Positions 1-6,632 of a DNA stretch of 8,034 nucleotides are shown here, piece by piece (within the stretch, counting starts at the first letter, position 1; each line of letters begins with the position of its first letter). The stretch comes from Bacteroidota bacterium. GTDB lineage: Bacteria; Bacteroidota; Bacteroidia; 2-12-FULL-35-15. Both the position numbers and the translations under genes were made by a program. The notes beneath the pieces were generated by a model, which was given only the letters and a program-made list of their open reading frames with translations, was not told where the DNA came from and did not search any database. The stretch is from positions 1 through 8,034 of the forward strand of contig JAIOQD010000704.1 in the NCBI GenBank assembly GCA_021413595.1, read 5' to 3'.

Positions 1-45
1 CTATTAAAGGCAATTCGAATCATAGTCTGGCTCAAATGATAGGGT

Positions 46-342
46 TTACCTGATTTCGTGTATTCGATGGATAGGTATAAGAACCCCTTGTTTTAATATC
101 ACCCGATTGTCGGTTACCCCCCAAACGGTTGTTTCTACTAATTTTAATCCATGCTCGTCTTCAAACACAATTTTGATTTTATTATGCTCCAGATTGCCGA
201 GTTTCAAAGCTCTTTCCAGATTGAAGTATCTGATCTTAATTTCATCTGTTGATGTTAAAACTTCATTGGCAGGAAATCTTAAAGAACGAATATTCTCTTT
301 TTCAACTGAGAGAGGCCCATTTGTATAAGTAATGTTCATCAT
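46..342 (-). CDS. Conserved hypothetical protein, 98 aa (Bacteroidota type)
   Basis: The protein is a small soluble polypeptide of 98 residues with no signal peptide, membrane segment or recognisable catalytic motif. It is rich in alternating charged and hydrophobic residues (about 55-92), which suggests a small beta-rich fold. The C-terminal part has the signature VETTVWGVTDN (69-79) followed by VLIPIHRIHEI (87-97). I recall similar unnamed small proteins in Bacteroidota genomes, but no function can be assigned. Two ATG codons stand in tandem at the start (340-342 and 337-339), and either could be used. The leader has no clear Shine-Dalgarno sequence, which is normal for this phylum. The gene lies downstream of cvpA on the same strand, but the 316-base gap makes a tight operon unlikely. 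Coding status is supported by a plausible globular composition; function is unknown. Confidence 0.75.
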   Translation of the reverse strand: MMNITYTNGPLSVEKENIRSLRFPANEVLTSTDEIKIRYFNLERALKLGNLEHNKIKIVFEDEHGLKLVETTVWGVTDNRVILKQGVLIPIHRIHEIR

Positions 343-658
343 GGCGGTAGGTTTTAGAGGTTAAATTGAAGCGGAATATAACTTATTACGTACAAAAGCC
401 CGGAGCGTTACAAATTTTAATTAACATTCTATGAACAGCTGTCTGAATTCGCAAATTTTAATTTCATAAAAGAGAGCCTTTTATTATTGCATTCATTTAT
501 CTGGTTTTGAGCTTATCGAAAACCTTGCGTGAGTGTGGAATTCATTAATATGGAATTTACGAAGGTCTTAAACACTTCTCTTTGCAAAGATTTATGTTGT
601 TTTGAAAATCAAACTCAGGTTACTAAGCATTGGTATTACTGAAAGGGTAGTGCGTAAA
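343..658. other. Intergenic region without a gene
   Basis: These 316 AT-rich bases lie between the small hypothetical gene and cvpA, both on the minus strand. All reading frames contain frequent stops and no tRNA-like cloverleaf is visible. The only structured element noticed is a perfect 12-base palindrome TCTTTGCAAAGA at 579-590. No exact TAnnTTTG promoter box was found on the minus strand, although a promoter for the small gene would be expected here. Confidence 0.6.
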
Positions 659-1207
659 TTATTTTTTCTCTTTTAAATCAATAGTTACATCCACATCTTT
701 TTCTGTCGGAATTAATTCCCCTATTTTACTATCTTTTAAAGTAGGAATAAGCAATGGTGCAATTTTGCCAATTGGTTCATACAGCAACGATTCTTTTTTA
801 GCTTCGAATGAAATAACCGGATAACTTTTTTCAATTGCATTTAAAACAAATAGTACAACACTCATCACTAAAGCAAATTTTAAGGAGCCGAAGATCGCTC
901 CACTAATCTTATTGATGGCACCCAATGCCATTCCTTCAACCATGTGTTGTATGAGTTTTGCAATAAAATAAACAACAATAACAATTATTAAAAAAGTAAC
1001 TGCAAAGGAAACTATTGGAAGATAAGGCGATTGCCAATTGAACCACCCGCTGATTTTGCCTGCCGAAAAATCCGAGAAGCGAATGCCGCCCCAAACGCCC
1101 AATCCAAACGCCATTAATGATGCAGCTTCAATAATTAATCCTTTTGTAAAGCCTTTGTAAAGTCCCCAAACCAATGGAATGCAAAGTATGATGTCGATAT
1201 AATTCAT
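659..1207 (-). CDS. CvpA family inner-membrane protein
   Basis: The protein has 182 residues and about four hydrophobic segments at roughly 4-18, 24-42, 62-86 and 102-124, followed by a charged soluble tail (about 125-182, ending DLKEKK). The N-terminus (YIDIILCIPLVWGLYKGFTKG) matches the CvpA family pattern, in which an early D is followed by a G-x-x-K/R-G-hydrophobic turn. CvpA in E. coli is an inner-membrane protein needed for colicin V production and linked to envelope stress and bile tolerance; in Bacteroidota its exact role is not known. Length is typical of the family. The ATG start at 1205-1207 sits directly before the first membrane segment. The gene is transcribed away from the T9SS protein gene. 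I would call the family with good confidence and the physiological role with little. Confidence 0.88.
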   Translation of the reverse strand: MNYIDIILCIPLVWGLYKGFTKGLIIEAASLMAFGLGVWGGIRFSDFSAGKISGWFNWQSPYLPIVSFAVTFLIIVIVVYFIAKLIQHMVEGMALGAINKISGAIFGSLKFALVMSVVLFVLNAIEKSYPVISFEAKKESLLYEPIGKIAPLLIPTLKDSKIGELIPTEKDVDVTIDLKEKK

Positions 1208-1566
1208 AACTGATTTTTATTGTTATTGTTTTTGAAAAAGAAGCTGATAACCTTTATTCCCACTATCGAATTGATTAATAATTAATCGTTCAATTTAAAT
1301 ATACAACCACAAAGGAAGAGTTTAAATATATTTAATCTAATGTCTCGAAAAAAACTTATTAAAAATGCATAGTTTAAATTTATCCTTATCCGGTTAATAT
1401 AAGTACATGCCATTTTCTACTTTTGTAAATGGTTATCCTGATTTTGATGGACTATTCCAATGAATTAAAGAGATTCAAAAATAATTGGCAAATATATTTT
1501 TCCCCGTGCAACTAATTAATTAAAAAGTTCGTCAATACAGAAATAAAAACAAAAACTATAAAAACT
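1208..1566. other. Divergent intergenic region, AT-rich
   Basis: This stretch of 359 bases separates the divergent cvpA and T9SS protein genes and so should carry promoters for both. No gene is visible in it. It holds an odd palindrome GATTAATAATTAATC (1273-1287) and a TAnnTTTG box on the plus strand at 1418-1425. The last 30 bases before 1567 are almost pure A with a few C and T, which resembles the A-rich translation leaders of Bacteroidota. Confidence 0.6.
1394..1425 (+). promoter_or_regulatory. Candidate Bacteroidota-type promoter for the T9SS protein gene
   Basis: TACTTTTG at 1418-1425 matches the Bacteroidota -7 consensus TAnnTTTG exactly. A TTA at 1394-1396, 21 bases upstream, could serve as a weak -33 element (consensus TTG). 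Transcription would start near 1432, giving a leader of about 135 bases before the ATG at 1567. AT-rich DNA gives such boxes by chance, so confidence is modest. Confidence 0.35.
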
Positions 1567-3042
1567 ATGAAGAAAAGATACCATTTATTTGCAATTGCTA
1601 TCAGCATATTTGCATTACAGGCTAAAGCTCAAACTCAGGGTGATATTACATTGGTGCAGACACCTAATTTTATGCATGATCAGAATTCATGTTTCTCGAT
1701 GGGGCAGATGTATTATACGATTACGATAGCAAATTCATTTTTAGGAGATACTGTTAAGATAATTGATGTGTACAATCAAACTCTTATTGATACCGCATCA
1801 AACTATGCAGGACAGAATCCATGGGTTATTTCATTCCCTATTCAAGGGAATTACTTTATGCCGGATGAAGTTTTAAACAATTTGGCTGGTCCGGTTATAT
1901 TACCTGGCCAAATGACTAAAATTATTAATGTACATTCTTCCTCTTCACTTGATACCATGTATAATATCAATAATGATATTAATGGTTTTGTGAGCAATCC
2001 ATGTATGTATGGTGATGTTGCGGGAAAAGTTTACGTTGATTATAACAGTAATTGTATATTTGATGGAACGGATGTTCCTCTTCAAGCTCTTGCTGTTGCT
2101 GGTAATGCAAGTTTAGCTAGCCCTTCTACTTTTCCAAATGCAAGTGCTTCGGGATATACAAATAGTAATGGGAATTATAATATGGCAGTTCAACAAACGT
2201 TTATGACCAATTATACTGTTAAAATCCCAAGCAATTATCAATTTATTTTCCCCTCTACCTTTTGTTCTCCTTTAATGTTTGCTGATTCGGTTCTGCCACA
2301 AGCAAATGTTGATTTTTCCTTACAATGCACAAGCAATATTGATGTTCAGTGTTATGCTAATTCTATGGGAGTGGCTCGTCCTAATCAGGCTTTTTTTATG
2401 TACCCTTACGTTAGCAATACAGGTTGTGTTTCTGCTTCAGGAAAGCTTAAGTTTGTGCTAGATAATCGGGTGAATTATAATGCCAGTTTAAGTTCAAATC
2501 CTGCAACTACAATAAGTGGTGATACATTGATCTGGAATTATACGAATCTTACAAATTTAAGTGGAGGTGGCTATTGGAATAGTTTCTTTGCAGGTGTGCA
2601 TTTAACTCCCAATTCAACAGTAAATATTGGTGATACTTTGTGTTTTAGAGTATTAACAAATATTCCAACCAATGATTTGAACCCTACTAATAACGATTAT
2701 ACAATTTGTTTACCCGTTGTTAATTCATACGATCCCAATGTAAAAGAGGTTGAGCCTAAAGGTTTTGGAATGAATGGTAATATACCTGTATCAACAGATA
2801 TACTTACTTATACAATTCATTTTCAAAATACTGGAAATGCTGTTGCTTATAATGTAAGTATTATTGATACACTTGATAATGCTATTGCAACAAATGGTTT
2901 GCAAGTTTTGGGTGCCAGCCATAATGTGGCTCCAGAGTGGCTTGCTCCGGGCATTGTTAAATTTAAGTTTGCTAATATTAATTTAGCTGATAGCACCAGC
3001 AATGAACCAGCAAGTCATGGTTCTATCCGATTTAGTGTTTAA
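1567..3042 (+). CDS. Secreted T9SS cargo protein, truncated by an in-frame TAA
   Basis: This frame encodes 491 residues. It starts with a signal peptide (about 1-21: MKKR, a hydrophobic core, then AKA before Q22), so the product enters the Sec pathway. Residues about 149-233 (GDVAGKVYVDYNSNCIFDG, then YTNSNGNY) look like an SdrD/SpaA B-type Ig-like repeat, with the usual D-x-N-x-N calcium-like motif. Residues about 255-383 form another beta-rich region. Residues about 388-491 (YDPNVKEVEPKG, then LTYTIHFQNTGNAVAYNV) are the conserved domain found just before the sorting tail in many Bacteroidota secreted proteins (DUF11-like, the DUF7619 type). The frame stops at TAA 3040-3042 in the middle of that domain, while homology continues in the same frame to 3429. 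As written, the product would be exported to the periplasm but would lack its T9SS signal. No catalytic domain is visible, so a structural or adhesive role is likely. The ATG follows an A-rich leader. Confidence 0.85.
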   Translation: MKKRYHLFAIAISIFALQAKAQTQGDITLVQTPNFMHDQNSCFSMGQMYYTITIANSFLGDTVKIIDVYNQTLIDTASNYAGQNPWVISFPIQGNYFMPDEVLNNLAGPVILPGQMTKIINVHSSSSLDTMYNINNDINGFVSNPCMYGDVAGKVYVDYNSNCIFDGTDVPLQALAVAGNASLASPSTFPNASASGYTNSNGNYNMAVQQTFMTNYTVKIPSNYQFIFPSTFCSPLMFADSVLPQANVDFSLQCTSNIDVQCYANSMGVARPNQAFFMYPYVSNTGCVSASGKLKFVLDNRVNYNASLSSNPATTISGDTLIWNYTNLTNLSGGGYWNSFFAGVHLTPNSTVNIGDTLCFRVLTNIPTNDLNPTNNDYTICLPVVNSYDPNVKEVEPKGFGMNGNIPVSTDILTYTIHFQNTGNAVAYNVSIIDTLDNAIATNGLQVLGASHNVAPEWLAPGIVKFKFANINLADSTSNEPASHGSIRFSV

Positions 3043-3429
3043 TTAAACCAAGCATTACCTGTAGGTACACAAATCAAAAATAAAGCAGAGATCTATTTTG
3101 ATTTTAATACAGCAATTGTAACCAATACTACTATTAGTACTTTAGTATCTCCTCTTGGAATTAATGATTTAATAGGCTCTTTAGCAGCAATTAAAGTGTA
3201 TCCTAATCCATTTAGTGATAATACCACATTCATGATCCAGTCGGATAGGTCAAATGAAATTTATTCATTTGAGATGTTTGATGTGTTGGGCAAAAATGTA
3301 AAATCGCTGAAAGGGATTTCAACTAAAGAATTCCAGATTTCTCGAAATGGTTTAGAAAATGGAGTTTATTTCTACAAAATAAATAGTGCTGAAAATACTA
3401 TTGCTATTGGGAAATTGATTGTTCAATAA
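3043..3429 (+). pseudogene. Cut-off C-terminal part of the T9SS protein, with type A sorting domain
   Basis: This is the same reading frame as the gene ending at 3042, continued past the internal TAA for 128 codons to the TAA at 3427-3429. Its first part (GTQIKNKAEIYFDFN, then AIVTNTT) is the standard end of the preceding domain. It is followed by a complete T9SS type A sorting domain of about 78 residues starting VYPNPFSDNTTF, with the hallmark YPNPF, the central EMFDVLGKNVKSLKG, and the terminal GLENGVYFYKI and GKLIVQ. In intact proteins this domain directs passage through the outer-membrane T9SS channel and is then cleaved. A GTG at 3196 could formally start a separate frame, but it is the V of VYPNP inside the domain, so independent expression is very unlikely. 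Restoring one sense codon at 3040-3042 would give a protein of 620 residues. Confidence 0.88.
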
Positions 3430-3451
3430 GTTCATAACAATTTAATTATTT

Positions 3452-3487
3452 AAAAAAGGCTTTCTGTTTTTTCAGAAAGCCTTTTTT
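3452..3487. terminator. Bidirectional Rho-independent terminator
   Basis: A perfect 15-bp stem (AAAAAAGGCTTTCTG at 3452-3466 with its complement at 3473-3487) encloses a six-T loop. The T run at 3482-3487 serves the plus strand and the A run at 3452-3457 serves the minus strand. It lies 22 bases after the T9SS gene stop and 29 bases from the 3' end of the convergent glycosyltransferase gene, so it can end both transcripts. Confidence 0.92.
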
Positions 3488-3516
3488 ATTATTGTACTGT
3501 TTTCAAGAGCGAATCT

Positions 3517-4632
3517 TTAAATCAGAGTTATTAGTTTTTTTACAGTTGTAGCATTTGAAAAATTTTCGAAAAGAATAAGTTCACGCTTTTGTTTTTCCTG
3601 CATATTAAAAGGTTTTTCAAACAAGTTGATAATTTCTTTTATCATTTCTTCAGAAGAATCTTTGATTGAACATAACCCTTCTAAACCAGTATTGGCAACC
3701 ATTGCTGAATTCACTATACAATATCTTCCATTAAAAAGTGCAGCGAGCAATTTTAATTTTATTCCAGTTGCCTGAAAAGTTGGTAATATATTTATATGTG
3801 CATTGCTGATTAAGTCATCAATTTCTTTTGTGCTAATATTGCCTTTTAATTGTATGTGAGCATAGTTGGCAACAATAGCAATCAATTCGGGAGAAGGTTT
3901 TTTGCCTGCAATAATAAAAGGTGTTTTTATTTTAGAGAATACTTCATTCACTAAATACAGCGCAGCTTCATTGTTTTCTCCAACTTCTAAATTCCCGTGA
4001 TACAAACAAAAACTACCTTTCCCTTCTTTTATTTTTACCTGTTCATTTGGGTGAAAAGCTGTGATGTGATGTACATTTTTGTAGCGGCCGGATAATTGTT
4101 TTGCATCCTCCCGGGAAATTGCGGCAACGTACGTTGCTTTATTTAAAATGCTTTCAAAGCTTTCAAGTTTTTTCGCCTCTCTTCTGAAATAAATTTTCCG
4201 GAAGAATGATTTTTCTACTTTTTCAAGATTTTTGTAATAGTCGTGCTCAATGTTATGGGTTCGAACTATTGTTAAGCGATTATTTAAACGTACATCATTC
4301 AAATGGTAACAGCAATGCAACCCTTCAAATAATATGGGGTATTGATCCTGTAATAAATTTTCCATTAATTTTTCGGAGGAGCGTGTAACCACAACAAATG
4401 GTAATGAATTAAACAAGTTTGTTTTATTCATTTTACGTTTATAGTAAATTACTTTTTCGCAAATGTTTTCCAGGATTGATGCTTCAGCTCTGCCGTATTC
4501 AAAACAATGTAAATGGATTTTTATGCCTTTGGCATGTAGTGCTTTTATTTTGTAGAATACATCGATTACCCCCCCATAGTCAGCAGGGGAGGGGACATCA
4601 AATGAAATAATATGTAAATGTTTTGAATTCAA
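3517..4632 (-). CDS. GT-B glycosyltransferase, probable TTG start
   Basis: The product is a 371-residue soluble GT-B type glycosyltransferase, expected to transfer a sugar from a nucleotide-sugar donor during synthesis of a surface polysaccharide or glycan at the inner face of the membrane. Acceptor and sugar cannot be read from sequence. The N-terminal Rossmann half has SFDVPSPADYGGVIDVFYK (about 10-28) and VRTHNIEHDYY (123-133). The donor-binding half has YHGNLEVGENNEAA (211-224), KGNIS (263-267) and LPTFQATGIKLKLLAAL (283-299), the last replacing the EGFG-type motif of classic GT4 enzymes. The only possible start before the first beta strand is TTG at 4630-4632: an in-frame TAA stands 6 bases upstream (4639-4641) and the next in-frame Met is about residue 68. 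The gene follows a second glycosyltransferase on the same strand after a 167-base gap holding a repeat element. Confidence 0.85.
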   Translation of the reverse strand: MNSKHLHIISFDVPSPADYGGVIDVFYKIKALHAKGIKIHLHCFEYGRAEASILENICEKVIYYKRKMNKTNLFNSLPFVVVTRSSEKLMENLLQDQYPILFEGLHCCYHLNDVRLNNRLTIVRTHNIEHDYYKNLEKVEKSFFRKIYFRREAKKLESFESILNKATYVAAISREDAKQLSGRYKNVHHITAFHPNEQVKIKEGKGSFCLYHGNLEVGENNEAALYLVNEVFSKIKTPFIIAGKKPSPELIAIVANYAHIQLKGNISTKEIDDLISNAHINILPTFQATGIKLKLLAALFNGRYCIVNSAMVANTGLEGLCSIKDSSEEMIKEIINLFEKPFNMQEKQKRELILFENFSNATTVKKLITLI

Positions 4633-4656
4633 AAAGTATTATTTATTTTAAAATGT

Positions 4657-4773
4657 TTTAACACAGAGGACACAGTGTAAAAAGAGAGCTACACAGAGTT
4701 GGAAATTACAATAAGGGAGCTGCCCTATTTTTTCTCCGTGAAACTCATATCCCTCTGTGATCTCTGTGTTAAA
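4657..4773. repeat. Large palindromic CACAGAG repeat element
   Basis: This 117-base imperfect inverted repeat fills most of the gap between the two glycosyltransferase genes. The outer arms TTTAACACAGAG (4657-4668) and CTCTGTGTTAAA (4762-4773) are perfect complements. Inside, CACAGTG (4671-4677) and CACAGAG (4692-4698) face CTCTGTG (4753-4759) and CTCCGTG (4734-4740), so each arm holds three heptamers. The centre is a GC-rich segment around AGCT (GGGAGCTGCCC, 4715-4725). I recall CACAGAG/CTCTGTG elements of this kind in intergenic regions of many unrelated bacterial genomes; their mobilising agent is not evident here. In RNA it would form a long imperfect hairpin, which could affect expression of the downstream glycosyltransferase. 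Confidence 0.8.
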
Positions 4774-4799
4774 CCCGTTTTTTCAAAATCCTTAAAATT

Positions 4800-5921
4800 T
4801 CACAGAAATTTCTCATAAACCGCAATCAATTGCTGCTCTTCATTTTCCCAGTTTAAATCCTCAGCTGCAATTTTAGTATTTTTTTTCCACATCTGAAGCG
4901 TCTCTGTATCATACAGAATACGATTTATTTTATCGGCAATGTGTCGCGGATCATGATTGTTAATACAATCACCGATAGAATATTGAACAATTATTTTTTT
5001 TATTTCCACCAGATCAGATGCCAATACAGGCACTCCGGCATGTATGTAATCAAACAGTTTATTTGGCAAACTATACCTATAATTGATATTGGTATCTTTA
5101 TCCAGCGTCAGGCCTAAGTCAGCATGATGAGTGTAGTGCAGGAGATTTTCAAAGCTTACTTTACCAATAAATTTCACTTTGTCACTCAGTTTTAAATCGA
5201 TCACTTTTTGTTTTAAAATATCCAATACATCACCACTCCCGATAATCAGCAATACCGCATTATTTACATACTGCATTGATTCCACAGCTTCTTCTGCTCC
5301 TCTGTCAATATTAATTCCAGCACCTTGTAATACAATTATTTTTTTTTCAACAGGTAAGCCTAGATCAAATTTACTAAGCGGATGTATTTTTATTTGATTG
5401 GAAAGAAGAGGAACATTACGAACTACTTTCAGTTTCCTATTGTATTCATCACCATAAATTTTTGCAATAGAATCATTAACAGTAAAAACATTCTTTAATT
5501 TTGGAAAGATCCATCGCTCCAAACGTTTCCAAATGTTTTTTTTTGTCGGGTTGGCATGTAATTCCGGAACTTCGCAGAATAGTTCGTGGCTATCGTAAAC
5601 TAAATTTGTGGATTTTAATTTCGAGATCAAATAATTCGGTAAAAGTGTATCCAAATCATTAGAAACCAATACATCTGCTCTATGAAACAACAGGTACATA
5701 AATAAATGAATTTGATATTCTGCGTAAAAAAGCGGTCCTTTTTCAAAAAATAAAAGCATCCGTTTGGTTGTATAATCGCGCTTCGGTAGTGGTAAGCTTT
5801 TTGGCTGTTCCCTACCTACCAAAGTAACGTCATAACCAAGTTTACGTAAAGTGTTACAAACTTTGTGTACACGCTGATCAGTGCTTAAATCATTAATTAC
5901 AGATACTATTGCTCTTTTCAT
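4800..5921 (-). CDS. GT4-like glycosyltransferase
   Basis: The product is a 373-residue GT-B fold glycosyltransferase, most like family GT4, and presumably acts at the cytoplasmic face in surface glycan assembly. Its donor and acceptor are not predictable. The N-terminal half contains SVINDLSTDQRVHKVC (7-22, acceptor-side loop), VLVSNDLDTLLPNY (84-97) and VYDSHELFCEVPEL (108-121), with VRNVP at the linker (167-171). The C-terminal half shows IIVLQGAGINIDRG (195-208), LLIIGSGD (224-231), KFIGKVS (250-256) and the donor-binding stretch SLPNKLFDYIHAG followed by VPVLASD (284-303). The full family length is present with no internal defect. The ATG at 5919-5921 precedes MKRAIVSVI, the expected first beta strand. 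It is the first gene of a minus-strand pair with the glycosyltransferase at 3517-4632. No clear promoter box was found upstream. Confidence 0.9.
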   Translation of the reverse strand: MKRAIVSVINDLSTDQRVHKVCNTLRKLGYDVTLVGREQPKSLPLPKRDYTTKRMLLFFEKGPLFYAEYQIHLFMYLLFHRADVLVSNDLDTLLPNYLISKLKSTNLVYDSHELFCEVPELHANPTKKNIWKRLERWIFPKLKNVFTVNDSIAKIYGDEYNRKLKVVRNVPLLSNQIKIHPLSKFDLGLPVEKKIIVLQGAGINIDRGAEEAVESMQYVNNAVLLIIGSGDVLDILKQKVIDLKLSDKVKFIGKVSFENLLHYTHHADLGLTLDKDTNINYRYSLPNKLFDYIHAGVPVLASDLVEIKKIIVQYSIGDCINNHDPRHIADKINRILYDTETLQMWKKNTKIAAEDLNWENEEQQLIAVYEKFL

Positions 5922-6000
5922 TGATCATGTATACGCCTTCTGCTTGATAGGGTGTTTCTTTTGTACGAAGATAATAATTAAACTCATTGCATTATTTTTA

Positions 6001-6030
6001 CTCTGACAGGGTTTCAAATTCTGTTAGAGG
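6001..6030. repeat. Palindromic repeat, copy 1 (diverged)
   Basis: The left arm CTCTGACAGGGTTT (6001-6014) and right arm AAATTCTGTTAGAG (6016-6029) are separated by one C. Eleven of 14 positions are Watson-Crick pairs and the other three are G opposite T, so the plus-strand RNA could still form a 14-pair hairpin with G-U pairs. It belongs to the same family as the copies at 6115-6145 and 7537-7566. Confidence 0.75.
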
Positions 6031-6114
6031 TAAATTATATGCTCCAATACAAGCAAGCCAATAGAATTTGAAAACTTCGTAAAAGGTTTGAAAATTAGCT
6101 CGAATTTTAAAATA

Positions 6115-6145
6115 ACCCTAACAGGGTTTGAAACCCTGTCAGGGT
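6115..6145. repeat. Palindromic repeat, copy 2
   Basis: The left arm ACCCTAACAGGGTTT (6115-6129) and right arm AAACCCTGTCAGGGT (6131-6145) flank a single G. Fourteen of 15 positions pair, with one A opposite C. It lies 118 bases upstream of the purD start and could form a strong hairpin in any transcript crossing it. Confidence 0.85.
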
Positions 6146-6240
6146 GGAACTCTTGATGATGGGGGACAAAATTAAAATGGATTTTGTGTTAAGGGATTCT
6201 CGCTTTTCGGAAATATGCTTAATAGCAAAATCTTTTTTCG

Positions 6241-6248
6241 TTTCTTTG
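6241..6248 (+). promoter_or_regulatory. Possible -7 promoter box of purD
   Basis: TTTCTTTG differs from the Bacteroidota -7 consensus TAnnTTTG at one base (T for A in position 2) and is followed by an A-rich leader to the ATG at 6264. No convincing -33 TTG was seen, and the distance to the ATG would give a very short leader. Treat it as a weak candidate. Confidence 0.3.
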
Positions 6249-6263
6249 CAAAAAAATTCAAAC

Positions 6264-6632
6264 ATGAATATTTTAATTCTTGGTTCCGGTGGCCGTGAGC
6301 ATGCATTTGCATGGAAGTTATCACAAAGTAAAAAGCTAAACAAATTATTTATTGCTCCGGGAAATGCTGGTACTGCAAGTTTTGGGACAAATATAAATAT
6401 CTCGACAACAGATTTTGAAGCCGTTAAAAAATTGGTGTTAGAAAATAAGATCAGCATGGTGCTTGTTGGCCCTGAAGATCCATTGGTAAAAGGTATTCAC
6501 GATTTCTTTTTGGCAGATGCTCAGCTAAAAAATATTTCTGTGGTAGGACCTGAGAAAGATGGAGCTCAATTGGAAGGAAGTAAAGATTCACCCCTACAGC
6601 ACGTTACGAGACATTTACGAAAGAAACATTAG
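6264..6632 (+). pseudogene. purD: purD, N-terminal piece (phosphoribosylamine-glycine ligase), frame broken
   Basis: PurD (GAR synthetase) joins glycine to 5-phosphoribosylamine with ATP, the second step of purine synthesis in the cytoplasm. Residues 1-108 (6264-6587) are a clear PurD N-terminal domain: MNILILGSGGREHAFAWKL (1-19), FIAPGNAGTA (29-38), VLVGPEDPLVKGI (66-78) and [14 protein letters not shown] (95-108). In PurD the SKD is normally followed by an F-A-K-x-F-M segment and then about five residues before the P-T-A motif. Here five bases follow GAT and then the P-T-A-R-Y motif appears in another frame. After residue 108 this frame encodes an unrelated tail of 14 residues and stops at 6632. 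The ATG at 6264 is chosen because the 40 codons upstream lack homology. Unless the lesion is a sequencing error, no functional enzyme is made. Confidence 0.9.

Larger units (their letters stand above)
5922..6263. other. Divergent intergenic region with two palindromic repeats
   Basis: These 342 bases separate the minus-strand glycosyltransferase pair from purD. No gene is visible. The region holds two copies of an AACAGGGTTT-type palindrome (6001-6030 and 6115-6145) and, just before purD, a candidate promoter box. The reading frame of purD is open upstream as far as 6144, but that extension has no homology to PurD. Confidence 0.65.

Noticed and set aside
1..23. Possible start of another minus-strand gene (ATG at 21-23, M-I-R-I-A-F-N running off the window)
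   Set aside because: Only seven codons are visible, so neither coding status nor homology can be judged.
107..328. Plus-strand reading frame of 73 codons
   Set aside because: It is the antisense shadow of the small conserved minus-strand gene and has no recognisable protein character.
579..590. Perfect palindrome TCTTTGCAAAGA as an operator
   Set aside because: It is short, isolated, more than 230 bases from the nearest start codon, and has no supporting promoter signal.
3040..3042. Stop-codon recoding or an alternative genetic code
   Set aside because: Other genes in the window end normally at TAA and no recoding structure was noticed around this stop. A point mutation or base error is simpler.
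3196..3429. Independent small gene starting with GTG at 3196
   Set aside because: The GTG encodes the V of VYPNP inside a T9SS sorting domain. The same frame extends upstream with homology, and a lone sorting domain without a signal peptide makes no sense.
4206..4610. Two plus-strand reading frames of about 60 codons
   Set aside because: Both are shadows of the glycosyltransferase gene, with low-complexity, hydrophobic translations.
6144..6263. N-terminal extension of purD to an upstream ATG/GTG-type start
   Set aside because: The extra 40 residues have no PurD similarity, whereas the ATG at 6264 begins the expected first beta strand MNILILGSGG. The extension also starts at the edge of a repeat.
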